NCBI RefSeq assembly: GCF_030332225.1
Contig: NZ_JAOWIF010000040.1
Span: 62,001-126,000 of the forward strand
Source: Citrobacter sp. Cu233
GTDB lineage: Bacteria; Pseudomonadota; Gammaproteobacteria; Enterobacterales; Enterobacteriaceae
Length of the DNA: 64,000 nucleotides
Direction: 5' to 3'
Shown here: one piece after another, positions 9,227 to 19,013 of the stretch
Numbering within the stretch: the stretch's first letter is position 1
How the letters are laid out: every line of letters begins with the position of its first letter
Made by a program: the position numbers and the translations under genes
The notes under the pieces: model-generated
What the model was told of the DNA's origin: nothing
The model's database searches: none
Seen by the model: only the letters and a program-made list of their open reading frames with translations

Positions 9227-9918
9227 TTCGGGCCTCCCGCGCTGACGTCAACATACTGTGGCGCCGCATCCTGGCTAAAGCGCCGTTGGTAGCTTTGTAA
9301 CGGTGAACTGTCACAGGCGGTGGCGTTATCCTCAATAAACTTCACCTGTTCCTCTTCCCAGACGGCATCCAGCGCCTGACGGGTATCGTCACGGGTTTCT
9401 GCGCCAACCTGTTTCGTGACACTGTCACTTGAAAGAGAACTTCCGGCAAGCAGCAGCAGGGCGTCAAACAGTTGATACCAGGGTGTTTCTCGCTGCTTCA
9501 GGCGACCACCAAGCAACGCCAGGATCGGCGCGACGTTCTGCAATCCTTCTTTGGCCTCCGCTTCCGGCAGCACGCTTAAATATTCCAGATACAGCGGCAG
9601 GTGATCCGGCAGTTCGCGACAGTCGAGTTGTAGGCCGACTTTTTCGTACTGGGCCAGCAAGTCGACCATCGCCTGGCCGCGATCGCGGGATTCCGCATGC
9701 ACATGTTCGAACAGCAGCAGTGAGGTGGCGCGGCCACGGTCAAATATCTCGCACCATTCGGCTTGCTTATCCAGCAGCGGGGCATTTAACAGTTCGTGAG
9801 TGAATGCGCTCAGCATCGGCGCATCGCTGGCGACCAGCGCCAGCGCATCGTCCTTGCATTCCCACAGCAGTTCGTCCGGATACTCCATCAGCAGACCGAT
9901 AACCTTGAGGATTTGCAT
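9223..9918 (-). CDS. narW: Nitrate reductase Z assembly chaperone (delta)
   Basis: A 231-residue NarJ-type chaperone, not part of the final enzyme. NarJ-family proteins bind the N-terminus of the catalytic subunit and allow molybdenum cofactor insertion and membrane docking. The all-helical composition, the N-terminal [18 protein letters not shown] and the [14 protein letters not shown] segment near residue 115 are family marks. It overlaps narV by four bases, and its start overlaps the narY stop by one base. The order narZ-narY-narW-narV is the same as in E. coli. Confidence 0.96.
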   Translation of the reverse strand: MQILKVIGLLMEYPDELLWECKDDALALVASDAPMLSAFTHELLNAPLLDKQAEWCEIFDRGRATSLLLFEHVHAESRDRGQAMVDLLAQYEKVGLQLDCRELPDHLPLYLEYLSVLPEAEAKEGLQNVAPILALLGGRLKQRETPWYQLFDALLLLAGSSLSSDSVTKQVGAETRDDTRQALDAVWEEEQVKFIEDNATACDSSPLQSYQRRFSQDAAPQYVDVSAGGPK

Positions 9919-11462
9919 TATTGCCCCTCCGTTTTATCGCGCACTTCGGTGATGTCGATAGCGTCAATGCGGCTGCTGTTGAACAGATTGAATTTGGTAT
10001 CGGAACCATGGCAGCCGTCGCCGAAAGTAAAGCCGCAGCCATTGCGCTCCCCGAAAGCGTCGCCCGCCATTTCCCGATGGCTGGTCGGGATAACGAAACG
10101 ATCTTCATAGTTGGCGATGGCCAGGTAGCGATACATTTCTTCGACCTGTTCAACGCTCAAACCGACTTCTTCGATGGCACGGGTATCCGTAACGCCTTCG
10201 ACAGTTTGCGAACGCATATAGTGGCGCATCGCCATCATGCGTTTCAGAGCGCGCAGCACCGGACCGGTATCGCCCGCGCTGAGCATGTTGGCGAGGTACT
10301 GCACCGGAATACGCAATGACTCGACCGCGGGCAGAATATTGCCATTGTGCGGCAGTCCACCGGCGTCGGCGACCGACTGAATCGGTGACAACGGCGGCAC
10401 GTACCAGACCATCGGCAGGGTGCGATACTCAGGATGCAGCGGCAGCGCCAGCTTCCAGTCCATTGCCATTTTATACACAGGTGAACGTTGAGCCGCTTCG
10501 ATGACGTTGTGCGGAATACCCTGTTTTAGCGCTTCTTCAATTACCGTCGGATCGTTCGGGTTGAGGAACACATCGCACTGGCGCTCGTAGAGATCGGTTT
10601 CATGCTCGGTGCTGGCTGCTTCTTCAATACGATCGGCGTCGTACAACAATACACCGAGGTAACGAATGCGCCCGACGCAGGTTTCAGAACACACGGTAGG
10701 TTGGCCGGATTCGATGCGCGGATAGCAGAAAATACATTTTTCTGACTTGCCGCTCTTCCAGTTAAAGTAGATTTTTTTATACGGACAACCGCTGATGCAC
10801 AAACGCCAGCCGCGGCATTTGTCCTGGTCGATCAGCACGATGCCATCTTCTTCACGCTTATAGATGGCCCCGCTCGGGCAGGTGGCGACACAGCTTGGGT
10901 TCAGGCAGTGTTCGCACAGGCGCGGCAGATACATCATGAAGGTGTTTTCGAACTGGCCGTACATCTCCTTTTGCATCTTCTCGAAGTTACGGTCGCGGGC
11001 GCGTTTGGAAAACTCGCCGCCAAGCAGTTCTTCCCAGTTCGGCCCCCAGATAATCTTGTCCATCCGCTTACCGTCAATCAACGAACGCGGACGGGCGGTG
11101 GGCTGATGTTTGCCTTCCGGCGCGCTATGCAGATGCTGGTAATCGTAGGTAAACGGCTCGTAGTAATCATCGATTTGCGGGATCACCGGGTTGGCGAAGA
11201 TTTTGGTGATCACGCCCATCTTGCCACCCAGGCGCGGTCTGATCTTACCGTTAACATCGCGCACCCAGCCGCCTTGCCACTCTTCCTGGTCTTCCCAGTT
11301 TTTTGGGTAACCAATGCCTGGTTTGGTCTCGACGTTGTTAAACCACGCATATTCCATCCCTTCACGCCCGGTCCAGACGTTTTTACAGGTAACGGAGCAG
11401 GTGTGGCAGCCGATGCATTTATCCAGATTCAGAACCATGCCTACCTGTGAGCGTATTTTCAT
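9918..11462 (-). CDS. narY: Nitrate reductase Z beta subunit (iron-sulphur)
   Basis: A 514-residue electron-transfer subunit with four Fe-S clusters. Seen: CIGCHTCSVTC near residue 16, CEHCLNPSCVATCP near 184, CRGWRLCISGCP near 217 and CIFCYP further on. The Trp in CRGWRLC replaces a Cys and is the normal NarH/NarY feature that gives one [3Fe-4S] cluster, so it is not a defect. The protein has no signal peptide and faces the cytoplasm, passing electrons from NarV to NarZ. Its ATG overlaps the narZ stop by four bases. Confidence 0.97.
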   Translation of the reverse strand: MKIRSQVGMVLNLDKCIGCHTCSVTCKNVWTGREGMEYAWFNNVETKPGIGYPKNWEDQEEWQGGWVRDVNGKIRPRLGGKMGVITKIFANPVIPQIDDYYEPFTYDYQHLHSAPEGKHQPTARPRSLIDGKRMDKIIWGPNWEELLGGEFSKRARDRNFEKMQKEMYGQFENTFMMYLPRLCEHCLNPSCVATCPSGAIYKREEDGIVLIDQDKCRGWRLCISGCPYKKIYFNWKSGKSEKCIFCYPRIESGQPTVCSETCVGRIRYLGVLLYDADRIEEAASTEHETDLYERQCDVFLNPNDPTVIEEALKQGIPHNVIEAAQRSPVYKMAMDWKLALPLHPEYRTLPMVWYVPPLSPIQSVADAGGLPHNGNILPAVESLRIPVQYLANMLSAGDTGPVLRALKRMMAMRHYMRSQTVEGVTDTRAIEEVGLSVEQVEEMYRYLAIANYEDRFVIPTSHREMAGDAFGERNGCGFTFGDGCHGSDTKFNLFNSSRIDAIDITEVRDKTEGQ

Positions 11463-14400
11463 TTTTTCGCCTCCTGTACCTGATCGCGACCTTCATCATC
11501 CAGCCAGTTAATATTTTTCATTTTCCTAATCATGATGAACTCATCGCGGTTAGAGCCGACGGTACCGTAATAGTTGAAGCTGTATGCCAGTTGCGCATAG
11601 CCGCCAATCATGTGGGTCGGTTTAGGACACACTCGGGTGACGGAGTTATGAATACCGCCGCGCATGCCGGTGACTTCAGAACCGGGAATATTCATGATTC
11701 GTTCCTGTGCGTGGTACATCATGGTCATTCCCGGCGGTACACGCTGGCTGACCACCGCTCGAGCGGTCAGCGCGCCGTTAGCGTTGAAGGCTTCGATCCA
11801 GTCGTTATCCTCAATCCCCAGTTCTTTGGCGTCGGTTTCACTGATCCAGACAATCGGCCCGCCACGCGACAGCGTCAGCATCAGCAGGTTTTCACTGTAG
11901 GTAGAGTGGATGCCCCATTTCTGGTGCGGCGTCAGGAAGTTGAGTGCTTTCTCGGGGAAGCCGTTTGGCGGGATCTCACGCATTTCGCTGACGCTACGGG
12001 TGTCAATGGGGGGGCGATAAGCCACCAGACTCTCGCCAAAAGCGCGCATCCACGCGTGATCCTGATACAGCTGCTGGCGACCGGACAGCGTGCGCCACGG
12101 GATCAGCTCATGCACGTTGGTGTAGCCTGCGTTGTAGGAGACATGCTCGCTTTCAAGACCCGACCAGGTGGGGCTGGAGATGATTTTGCGCGGCTGCGCC
12201 TGAATGTCGCGAAAACGAATCTTCTCGTCTTCTTTGTTCAACGCCAGATGCGTATGGTCACGCCCGGTCATTGCGCCCAGCGCTTCCCACGCCTTCACCG
12301 CCACCTGACCGTTGGTTTCTGGCGCCAGCGCGAGGATCACTTCAGAGGCGTCCAGTGCGGTATCGATCAGCGGGCGGCCTTTTGCCGGGCCTTCGCGTTT
12401 GGTGTAGTTCAGCTTGCCAAGGAAATCGACTTCAGTCTGAGTATTCCAGGAAATGCCTTTCCCACCGTTGCCCAGCTTATCCATCAATGGACCCAGCGAG
12501 GTGAAGCGCTCGTAAGTGGCAGGGTAGTCGCGTTCCACAACGGCAATATTCGGCGCGGTCTTACCCGGAATAAGATCGCATTCACCCTTGCGCCAGTCCT
12601 GTATATCAAACGGCTGCGCCAGTTCCGCCGGAGAGTCATGCTGGAGCGGTTGCAGTACCACGTCGGTTTCCAGCCCCAGATGACCGACGCACACCTCGGA
12701 GAACACTTTGGCAATGCCCTTATAAATCTCCCAGTCGCTTTTTGACTCCCAGGCAGGATCGACTGCAGCCGACAGCGGGTGAATAAACGGATGCATATCC
12801 GAGGTATTCATATCGTCTTTTTCATACCAGGTTGCGGTAGGTAACACGATGTCGGAGAACAGGCAGGTGCTGGACATGCGGAAATCGAGCGTCACCAGCA
12901 GGTCAAGCTTGCCTTCAATCGCCGCAGACTGCCATTCCACGTCCTCCGGTTTAATGCCATCGCTTGCGCCAAGCGCTTCACCCTGAATCCCGCTTTCAGT
13001 ACCCAGCAGATATTTGAGCATATACTCATGCCCTTTACCGGAAGAACCCAACAGGTTAGAACGCCAGACGAACAGGTTACGTGGATGGTTTTTGCCGCTG
13101 TCGGGTTGTTCGCAGGCAAAGCGGATATCACCGGACTTCAGCGCCTGCGCGGTATATTCTACAGGGGATAATCCTGCTTGTTGTGCCTTTGCTTTTACCG
13201 TGAGTGGGTTAAGGTTGAGTTGCGGAGCAGAAGGCAGCCAGCCCATCCGCTCGGCGCGGACGTTGAAGTCAATCAGATGTCCGGTGAACTTCGAGGCATC
13301 GGCCAACGGAGAGAGCAGCTCCTGCGCGGTGACTTTCTCATAGCGCCACTGGCTGGAGTGGTTGTAGAAAAACGAGGTACTGTTCATCTGACGCGGTGGA
13401 CGGTTCCAGTCCAGCGCAAAGGCCAGTGGCAACCAGCCGGTTTGCGGACGCAGTTTCTCCTGACCCACATAGTGGGCCCAGCCGCCGCCGCTTTGTCCGA
13501 CACAGCCACAGAACACCAGGATGTTGATCATCCCTCGATAGTTCATGTCCATGTGGTACCAGTGGTTCACACCAGCACCGAGGATGATCATCGAGCGACC
13601 GTGGGTTTTGTGTGCGGTATCGGCAAACTCACGGGCGATTTGTTCGATATGACGGCTCGGAACACCCGTAATTTGTTCGCCCCAGGCCGGGGTGTAAGCT
13701 TTAACTTCGGTGTAATCTTTCGCGCTATGAATATCATCCAGTCCGCGGTCCAGACCATAATTTGCCAGTACCAGGTCATAGACGCTGACCACCGGACAAA
13801 CGCTGCCATCCGCGAGGGTGAGACGTTTTACCGGCAATTGTCGAATCAGCACCGGTTCCTGCTTCACACTGCGAAAATGCGGGTTTTCATTGCCGCCAAA
13901 GTAAGGGAAAGCGACACCGGCCACGTCATCGTGCTGTCCGAGCAATGACAACGACAGCTCGGTTTCCGCGCCAGCCGCCAGCGGCTCCAGGTTCCATTTC
14001 CCTTTTTCACCCCAACGAAAACCAATCGAACCATTCGGCACAACCAGTTCACTGTTACTGTTAAAGGCCACGGTTTTCCATTCAGGATTATTGCTTTCAC
14101 CCAACCCGTCAACGAGGTCAGAGGCACGCATCATCCGGCCTGGTACGAAGCTACCGTCTTCACGGGCATCCAGCAGCACCAGCATCGGCATATCGGTGTA
14201 GCGGCGGCAGTAATTGAGGAAGTAGTCGCTGGGCTTATCAAGGTGGAATTCTTTGAGGATCACGTGGCCCATGGCCATCGCCAGCGCGCTGTCGGTGCCT
14301 TGCTTCGGCGCCAGCCACTGGTCGCACAGTTTGGCAACCTCCGAGTAATCCGGCGTAATGGCGATGGTCTTGGTGCCTTTGTAGCGCACTTCCGTAAAGA

Positions 14401-15199
14401 AGTGGGCATCTGGCGTACGGGTCTGCGGGACGTTAGAACCCCAGGCAATGATATAGCTGGAGTTATACCAGTCGGCGGATTCCGGCACATCGGTCTGCTC
14501 GCCCCAGGTCATTGGAGAGGCGGGAGGCAAGTCACAGTACCAGTCATAAAAACTCAGGCAGGTTCCGCCGAGCAGGGAGAGATAACGTGTACCCGCTGCG
14601 TAGGAGACCATCGACATGGCAGGGATAGGGGAGAATCCCACGATACGATCCGGGCCATAGGTTTTCACCGTCCAGACGTTGGCAGCGGCGATCAGTTGAT
14701 TCAACTCTTTCCAGTTGGAACGAATAAACCCGCCGCGTCCGCGCACCTGTTTGTAGCTCTGGCACTTCTGCGGGTCGTTCATGATCGATTCCCACGCCAG
14801 TACCGGGTCGGGCTGGCGGGAAAGGGCATCACGCCACAGTTCGATCAGGCGTTTCCGCACCAGCGGGTACTTCAGGCGGTTGGCGCTATAGAGATACCAG
14901 GAATAGCTGGCACCGCGCGGACATCCACGGGGCTCATGATTGGGCAGGTCCGGACGGGTGCGCGGATAGTCAGTTTGCTGGGTTTCCCAGGTGACCAGAC
15001 CGTTTTTAACGTAGATTTTCCAGCTGCATGAGCCGGTACAGTTCACGCCGTGAGTCGAGCGTACAATTTTATCGAACTGCCAGCGCTGACGATAGCTGTC
15101 TTCCCAGTCCCGGTTGGTGTGCATCACTTGCCCGTGTCCGTCGGCAAACGTGTCGCCCTTTTGTTTAAAGTAACGAAAGCGATCCAACAGTTTACTCAT
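11459..15199 (-). CDS. narZ: Nitrate reductase Z alpha subunit (molybdoenzyme)
   Basis: The 1246-residue catalytic subunit, identical in length to E. coli NarZ. It reduces nitrate to nitrite in the cytoplasm with a bis-MGD molybdenum cofactor. Seen: an N-terminal segment without a twin-arginine motif, the unusual His-Cys3 ligand set for FS0 starting HGVNCTGSCSW near residue 50 and completed by the PRGCPRG cysteine near 93, and the molybdopterin-binding regions along the chain. The housekeeping narGHJI is not in the window. NarZ expression in E. coli is growth-phase (RpoS) controlled and little affected by Fnr, which is known for the family and not read from this sequence. It lies 37 bases after narU. 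Confidence 0.97.
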   Translation of the reverse strand: MSKLLDRFRYFKQKGDTFADGHGQVMHTNRDWEDSYRQRWQFDKIVRSTHGVNCTGSCSWKIYVKNGLVTWETQQTDYPRTRPDLPNHEPRGCPRGASYSWYLYSANRLKYPLVRKRLIELWRDALSRQPDPVLAWESIMNDPQKCQSYKQVRGRGGFIRSNWKELNQLIAAANVWTVKTYGPDRIVGFSPIPAMSMVSYAAGTRYLSLLGGTCLSFYDWYCDLPPASPMTWGEQTDVPESADWYNSSYIIAWGSNVPQTRTPDAHFFTEVRYKGTKTIAITPDYSEVAKLCDQWLAPKQGTDSALAMAMGHVILKEFHLDKPSDYFLNYCRRYTDMPMLVLLDAREDGSFVPGRMMRASDLVDGLGESNNPEWKTVAFNSNSELVVPNGSIGFRWGEKGKWNLEPLAAGAETELSLSLLGQHDDVAGVAFPYFGGNENPHFRSVKQEPVLIRQLPVKRLTLADGSVCPVVSVYDLVLANYGLDRGLDDIHSAKDYTEVKAYTPAWGEQITGVPSRHIEQIAREFADTAHKTHGRSMIILGAGVNHWYHMDMNYRGMINILVFCGCVGQSGGGWAHYVGQEKLRPQTGWLPLAFALDWNRPPRQMNSTSFFYNHSSQWRYEKVTAQELLSPLADASKFTGHLIDFNVRAERMGWLPSAPQLNLNPLTVKAKAQQAGLSPVEYTAQALKSGDIRFACEQPDSGKNHPRNLFVWRSNLLGSSGKGHEYMLKYLLGTESGIQGEALGASDGIKPEDVEWQSAAIEGKLDLLVTLDFRMSSTCLFSDIVLPTATWYEKDDMNTSDMHPFIHPLSAAVDPAWESKSDWEIYKGIAKVFSEVCVGHLGLETDVVLQPLQHDSPAELAQPFDIQDWRKGECDLIPGKTAPNIAVVERDYPATYERFTSLGPLMDKLGNGGKGISWNTQTEVDFLGKLNYTKREGPAKGRPLIDTALDASEVILALAPETNGQVAVKAWEALGAMTGRDHTHLALNKEDEKIRFRDIQAQPRKIISSPTWSGLESEHVSYNAGYTNVHELIPWRTLSGRQQLYQDHAWMRAFGESLVAYRPPIDTRSVSEMREIPPNGFPEKALNFLTPHQKWGIHSTYSENLLMLTLSRGGPIVWISETDAKELGIEDNDWIEAFNANGALTARAVVSQRVPPGMTMMYHAQERIMNIPGSEVTGMRGGIHNSVTRVCPKPTHMIGGYAQLAYSFNYYGTVGSNRDEFIMIRKMKNINWLDDEGRDQVQEAKK

Positions 15200-15236
15200 G
15201 ACATTTCTCCTGCTCCATTATGTGTCAGGGGTGTTG

Positions 15237-16622
15237 TTATTTTTTTTGTGATTTACGGCCATAGACCAGCCAGGTCACCAGCACGCAGACGATGTAAAAC
15301 ACGAGGAAAATTTTCATTGCCCCCACCGGAGAGCCCGTCAACGCCAGCGATGAACCAAACGCTTTCGGGATAAAGAAGCCACCCACCGCGCCGATGGCAG
15401 AGATAAACCCGAGGGCCGCGGCGGTATCGGTCACCGCCTCTCGCTGGGCCTGTTCTTCTGTACCACCGTGCAGTTTCACGCGGTAGATGGTGATTTTGCG
15501 AAAGATCACGGCAATCATCTGGAAGGTTGAACCGCTGCCCAGACCTGCGGTCAGGAACAAGCCCATGAACACCAGATAGAAGGCAACAAAATTTCCTTCT
15601 CCTGAGCCGGGGAGGGTAAGAAACAGCAGCGCACTAAACAGCGCCATGAAGATGAAGTTGATTAACGTGACCCGTACTCCGCCGAACTTGTCGGAGATAA
15701 CGCCGCCCGCCGAGCGTGCCAGTGCGCCAATAAATGGCCCAAAGAACGCCAGCTGCAGAATATTCACGTCAGGGAACTGGGTTTTTGCCAGCATGGCAAA
15801 CCCGGCGGAAAAACCGATAAACGATCCGAACGTCGCGAGATACAGCAGACTTAACAGCCACAGGTGAAAACGCTTCAGCACCGGTAATTGCGAGGCGATA
15901 GAGGCTTTAGAACTGGCGATATCATTCATGCCGATTCCCGCCGCCAGGGTGGAGAGCAGCAGCAACGGCACCCAAATCCAGGCGGCGTTGGCCAGCGACA
16001 GTAACGAGCCATCAGGTTGTGGCACACCCTGTACGCCCAGGAAGGTAAAAATAGGCAGAAAAATCACCAGCGGGGCGATCAATTGCATCACGCTGACGCC
16101 AAGATTGCCGAGTCCGCCATTCACACCCAGCGCGCTGCCTTGCTTCGCTTTTGGGAAGAAGAAGCTGATATTGCCCATACTCGAGGCAAAATTGGCACCG
16201 GCAAAACCACACATCAGCGCAATGATGATAAATACACCGAAAGGAGTAGCGGTATTTTGCACAGCGAAGCCGAGCCATACACAGGGAATAACCAGGATTA
16301 CCGTACTAAAAACGGTCCAACGGCGGCCGCCAAATATAGGTACCATAAAGGAGTAGGGGACGCGTAATATTGCGCCAGACAGAGAGGGTAATGCCGTTAA
16401 TAAAAAGAGTTGATCGGTGGTGAAATTAAAACCAATTTTATTTAAATTTACCGCAACCGCACTAAATAACATCCAGACGCAGAACGCAAGCAGTAAGCAA
16501 CTCACTGATATCCAGAGGTTTCTTCGTGCTATGTGCTTGCCTTTATTTTCCCAAAAAGCGGGGTTTTCTGGTTTCCAGTCAGTCAAAAGATAACGATTAT
16601 TCTTCTCATTTGATGATGGCAT
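15237..16622 (-). CDS. narU: Nitrate/nitrite transporter NarU
   Basis: A 461-residue major-facilitator protein of the nitrate/nitrite porter family with 12 predicted membrane segments. Seen: the nitrate-signature glycine-rich stretches FAGANFASSMGNISFFFPKA near 150 and the related LGSGSTFQMIAVIF near 365, plus conserved arginines in the transport path. It supplies nitrate to NarZ and can export nitrite. It is the first gene of narUZYWV; the promoter should lie in the 207-base AT-rich gap 16623-16829. NarK, its close homologue, would be located with narGHJI elsewhere. Confidence 0.95.
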   Translation of the reverse strand: MPSSNEKNNRYLLTDWKPENPAFWENKGKHIARRNLWISVSCLLLAFCVWMLFSAVAVNLNKIGFNFTTDQLFLLTALPSLSGAILRVPYSFMVPIFGGRRWTVFSTVILVIPCVWLGFAVQNTATPFGVFIIIALMCGFAGANFASSMGNISFFFPKAKQGSALGVNGGLGNLGVSVMQLIAPLVIFLPIFTFLGVQGVPQPDGSLLSLANAAWIWVPLLLLSTLAAGIGMNDIASSKASIASQLPVLKRFHLWLLSLLYLATFGSFIGFSAGFAMLAKTQFPDVNILQLAFFGPFIGALARSAGGVISDKFGGVRVTLINFIFMALFSALLFLTLPGSGEGNFVAFYLVFMGLFLTAGLGSGSTFQMIAVIFRKITIYRVKLHGGTEEQAQREAVTDTAAALGFISAIGAVGGFFIPKAFGSSLALTGSPVGAMKIFLVFYIVCVLVTWLVYGRKSQKK

Positions 16623-16829
16623 ATTTTCCTCGCATGCACACGTCGTTCAATAAATAAACGCCTATGGTTCCGCACAGGTCCTGATTAGAAATTATTGAAA
16701 GGTTTTAGGAATATTGACTGAAAGGATAGATAAAAAAGCGCAATAACGCGGCGCGGCAGGGGAATAACGCGTTGCTTAAGTGTTACTAATTGTAAACTAA
16801 AAAGTTGTGTTGTTAATTCATGTATAACA

Positions 16830-17408
16830 TCAAATAAATAACTCCAGCGTTATCATGCGATCCAGGTGGCGATCGAAAGCCGGATCGGCCATCTCGGCAA
16901 TGCCCAGCATATACATCCCATCCAGTCCGCAAACCAGCGCAATTAAACGCCAGGCTACGTCGGCCGCATCAGACCTGGAGGAGAACTCGCCGGCTTTCTG
17001 CCCGTGGGTAATGATCGCGGCAGTTTCTTCATGCCACATACGCATTGTGAGCAGGTAAGCGCTTTTGATTTCCGGGTCCTTATCGGCCAGGATCTGCGCT
17101 TCGCGCCAGAGCTTGATATACGGTTCGAATCCACCGTCATCACTTCCCAACATGGCATGAAGTCGTTCACGGTAAGTTGCATTTTCACTGACCAGTTCGG
17201 CATCAAGAAGGGTGCGGATAAGGCGGACAAATGCCTGGGATTTAAGCTCACCGGCAGAGGTAAAATGATGATGCAGTTGCCCGGTAGCTACCTGAGCCTC
17301 TGCGGCAATGCGTCTAACGGTCATGGCGGTAAATCCTTCTTCAAGCGCCACGCGCATGGCTGCCTGCAGGATAACTTCCCGACGATCATCCCGATTCATA
17401 TAGCTCAT
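16830..17408 (-). CDS. smvR: TetR-family repressor of smvA
   Basis: A 192-residue TetR-type regulator. The N-terminal helix-turn-helix is seen at about 12-57 (REVILQAAMRVALEEGF followed by TVRRIAAEAQVATGQLHHHF), and the rest is the ligand-binding helical domain. It is divergent from smvA across 117 bases that hold two inverted repeats fitting a TetR dimer. In Klebsiella, Citrobacter and related species this gene, SmvR, represses the SmvA efflux pump, and its loss raises tolerance to chlorhexidine and other cationic biocides. Here the gene appears intact. Confidence 0.9.
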   Translation of the reverse strand: MSYMNRDDRREVILQAAMRVALEEGFTAMTVRRIAAEAQVATGQLHHHFTSAGELKSQAFVRLIRTLLDAELVSENATYRERLHAMLGSDDGGFEPYIKLWREAQILADKDPEIKSAYLLTMRMWHEETAAIITHGQKAGEFSSRSDAADVAWRLIALVCGLDGMYMLGIAEMADPAFDRHLDRMITLELFI

Positions 17409-17450
17409 ACTTCCTCCCTATATTCATATTATTGGCAGTGTAACAAAAAG

Positions 17451-17466
17451 TTGGACATATGTTCAA
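17451..17466. promoter_or_regulatory. Putative SmvR operator 1
   Basis: TTGGACA-TA-TGTTCAA is an inverted repeat with 7-base arms and one mismatch. It has the same core GGACA-NN-TGTYC as the second site, 37 bases centre to centre, and lies in the smvR-smvA divergent gap. Confidence 0.6.
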
Positions 17467-17487
17467 TTTTCCGTAGGATCGCTAAAG

Positions 17488-17503
17488 CTGGACATGTGTC
17501 CAG
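17488..17503. promoter_or_regulatory. Putative SmvR operator 2
   Basis: CTGGACA-TG-TGTCCAG is a perfect 7-bp inverted repeat with a 2-base centre, 22 bases before the smvA start codon. At this position a bound repressor would block smvA transcription. Confidence 0.65.
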
Positions 17504-17525
17504 TTTCCGTTTTGTAGGGAGTTTT

Positions 17526-19013
17526 ATGTTTCGTCAGTGGTTAACGTTAGTGATTATTGTGCTGGTCTACATCCCTGTTGCGATTGATGCAACGGTGCTG
17601 CACGTTGCCGCGCCCACGCTGAGTATGACGCTGGGTGCCAGTGGTAACGAGCTGCTGTGGATCATTGATATCTATTCTCTGGTGATGGCCGGTATGGTGT
17701 TACCCATGGGCGCGCTCGGCGATCGCATCGGCTTTAAACGTTTGCTGATGCTGGGTGGTGGGTTATTTGGTCTGGCATCGCTGGCTGCCGCGTTTGCTCA
17801 CAGTGCCGCCTGGCTAATCGCGACCCGGGCCGTGCTGGCCATTGGTGCGGCGATGATCGTTCCCGCGACGCTGGCAGGTATTCGCGCCACCTTTTCCGAA
17901 CAACGTCATCGCAATATGGCGCTTGGCGTCTGGGCTGCCGTCGGTTCCGGCGGTGCGGCATTTGGTCCATTAGTCGGTGGTATGTTGCTGGAGCATTTCT
18001 ACTGGGGCTCAGTGTTCTTAATCAATGTTCCGATTGTGGTAGTGGTGATGGCATTGACCGCACGTTACGTGCCACGCCAGACCGGGCGTCACGATCAGTC
18101 GTTAAATTTTGGTCATGCGATTATGTTGATCGTGGCGATTTTACTGCTGGTTTACAGTGCTAAAACAGCACTAAAAGGGCATATGGCAACCGGAGCGATC
18201 GCATTGGCGCTGTTAACCGGAGCAGTGCTGTTGTGGACATTTGTTCGTATTCAACTTGCGGCCTCACGTCCGATGATTGATATGCGGTTGTTCACCCATC
18301 GCATTATCTTAAGCGGTGTGGTGATGGCGATGACTGCGATGATCACCCTGGTAGGGTTTGAGTTGCTGATGGCCCAGGAATTACAGTTTGTTCACGGTTT
18401 AACGCCGTATCAGGCGGGGCTGTTTATGCTACCCGTCATGTTGGCGAGTGGCTTCAGCGGCCCGATTGCCGGTATGTTGGTTTCACGGCTGGGATTGCGC
18501 TGCGTGGCAACGGCAGGTATGGCGTTGAGTGCAGTCAGTTTCTACGGTCTGGCAATGACGGATTTCAGCACTCAGCAGATCCAGGCCTGGATATTAATGG
18601 CGTTACTGGGGTTCAGTGCCGCCAGCGCGCTACTGGCCTCAACAGCGGCTATTATGGCGGCCGCCCCGGCTGAAAAAGCAGCCGCTGCGGGGGCTATCGA
18701 AACCATGGCCTATGAACTGGGTGCCGGCCTTGGGATCGCGATTTTTGGTCTCTTGCTAAGCCGTAGTTTTTCCGCGTCGATTTTACCGCCTGCCGGCCTC
18801 AATGCGCAGGAGATGGAACGTGCTTCATCGTCAATGGGTGAGGCGGTGCAATTAGCACATTCACTTTCGCCGTCTCTTAGCGACGCGTTGCTTGCAGCTG
18901 CCAGAGAAGCATTTACCTGGTCGCACAGCGTGGCATTGAGCAGCGCTGGCAGCATGCTTATCGTATTAGCGGTAGGGATGTGGTTCAGCCTGGCAAAGGT
19001 GAACCGTCAATAA
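17526..19013 (+). CDS. smvA: SmvA multidrug/biocide efflux pump (MFS, DHA2)
   Basis: A 495-residue, 14-segment drug:proton antiporter of the major facilitator superfamily. Family marks are IDATVLHVAAPTL in helix 1, the motif GALGDRIGFKRLL near residues 68-80, and the proline/glycine-rich GVWAAVGSGGAAFGPLVGGML of motif C. SmvA exports methyl viologen, acriflavine and quaternary ammonium or bisbiguanide biocides. The open frame extends far upstream, but the ATG at 17526, after TAGGGAG and next to the divergent repressor, gives the standard protein. The arrangement narU-smvR/smvA-ompD matches the Salmonella order. Confidence 0.93.
   Translation: MFRQWLTLVIIVLVYIPVAIDATVLHVAAPTLSMTLGASGNELLWIIDIYSLVMAGMVLPMGALGDRIGFKRLLMLGGGLFGLASLAAAFAHSAAWLIATRAVLAIGAAMIVPATLAGIRATFSEQRHRNMALGVWAAVGSGGAAFGPLVGGMLLEHFYWGSVFLINVPIVVVVMALTARYVPRQTGRHDQSLNFGHAIMLIVAILLLVYSAKTALKGHMATGAIALALLTGAVLLWTFVRIQLAASRPMIDMRLFTHRIILSGVVMAMTAMITLVGFELLMAQELQFVHGLTPYQAGLFMLPVMLASGFSGPIAGMLVSRLGLRCVATAGMALSAVSFYGLAMTDFSTQQIQAWILMALLGFSAASALLASTAAIMAAAPAEKAAAAGAIETMAYELGAGLGIAIFGLLLSRSFSASILPPAGLNAQEMERASSSMGEAVQLAHSLSPSLSDALLAAAREAFTWSHSVALSSAGSMLIVLAVGMWFSLAKVNRQ

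Noticed and set aside
10780..10830. Loss of a cluster cysteine in NarY (CRGWRLC)
   Set aside because: The Trp is the normal NarH/NarY feature that gives a [3Fe-4S] cluster.
11447..12745. A 432-codon plus-strand frame opposite narZ
   Set aside because: narZ is complete and conserved here; the antisense frame results from GC-rich codon use and has no recognisable domain.
17004..17525. Long N-terminal extension of SmvA
   Set aside because: It overlaps smvR on the other strand and both operators; the ATG at 17526 gives the usual 495-residue pump.
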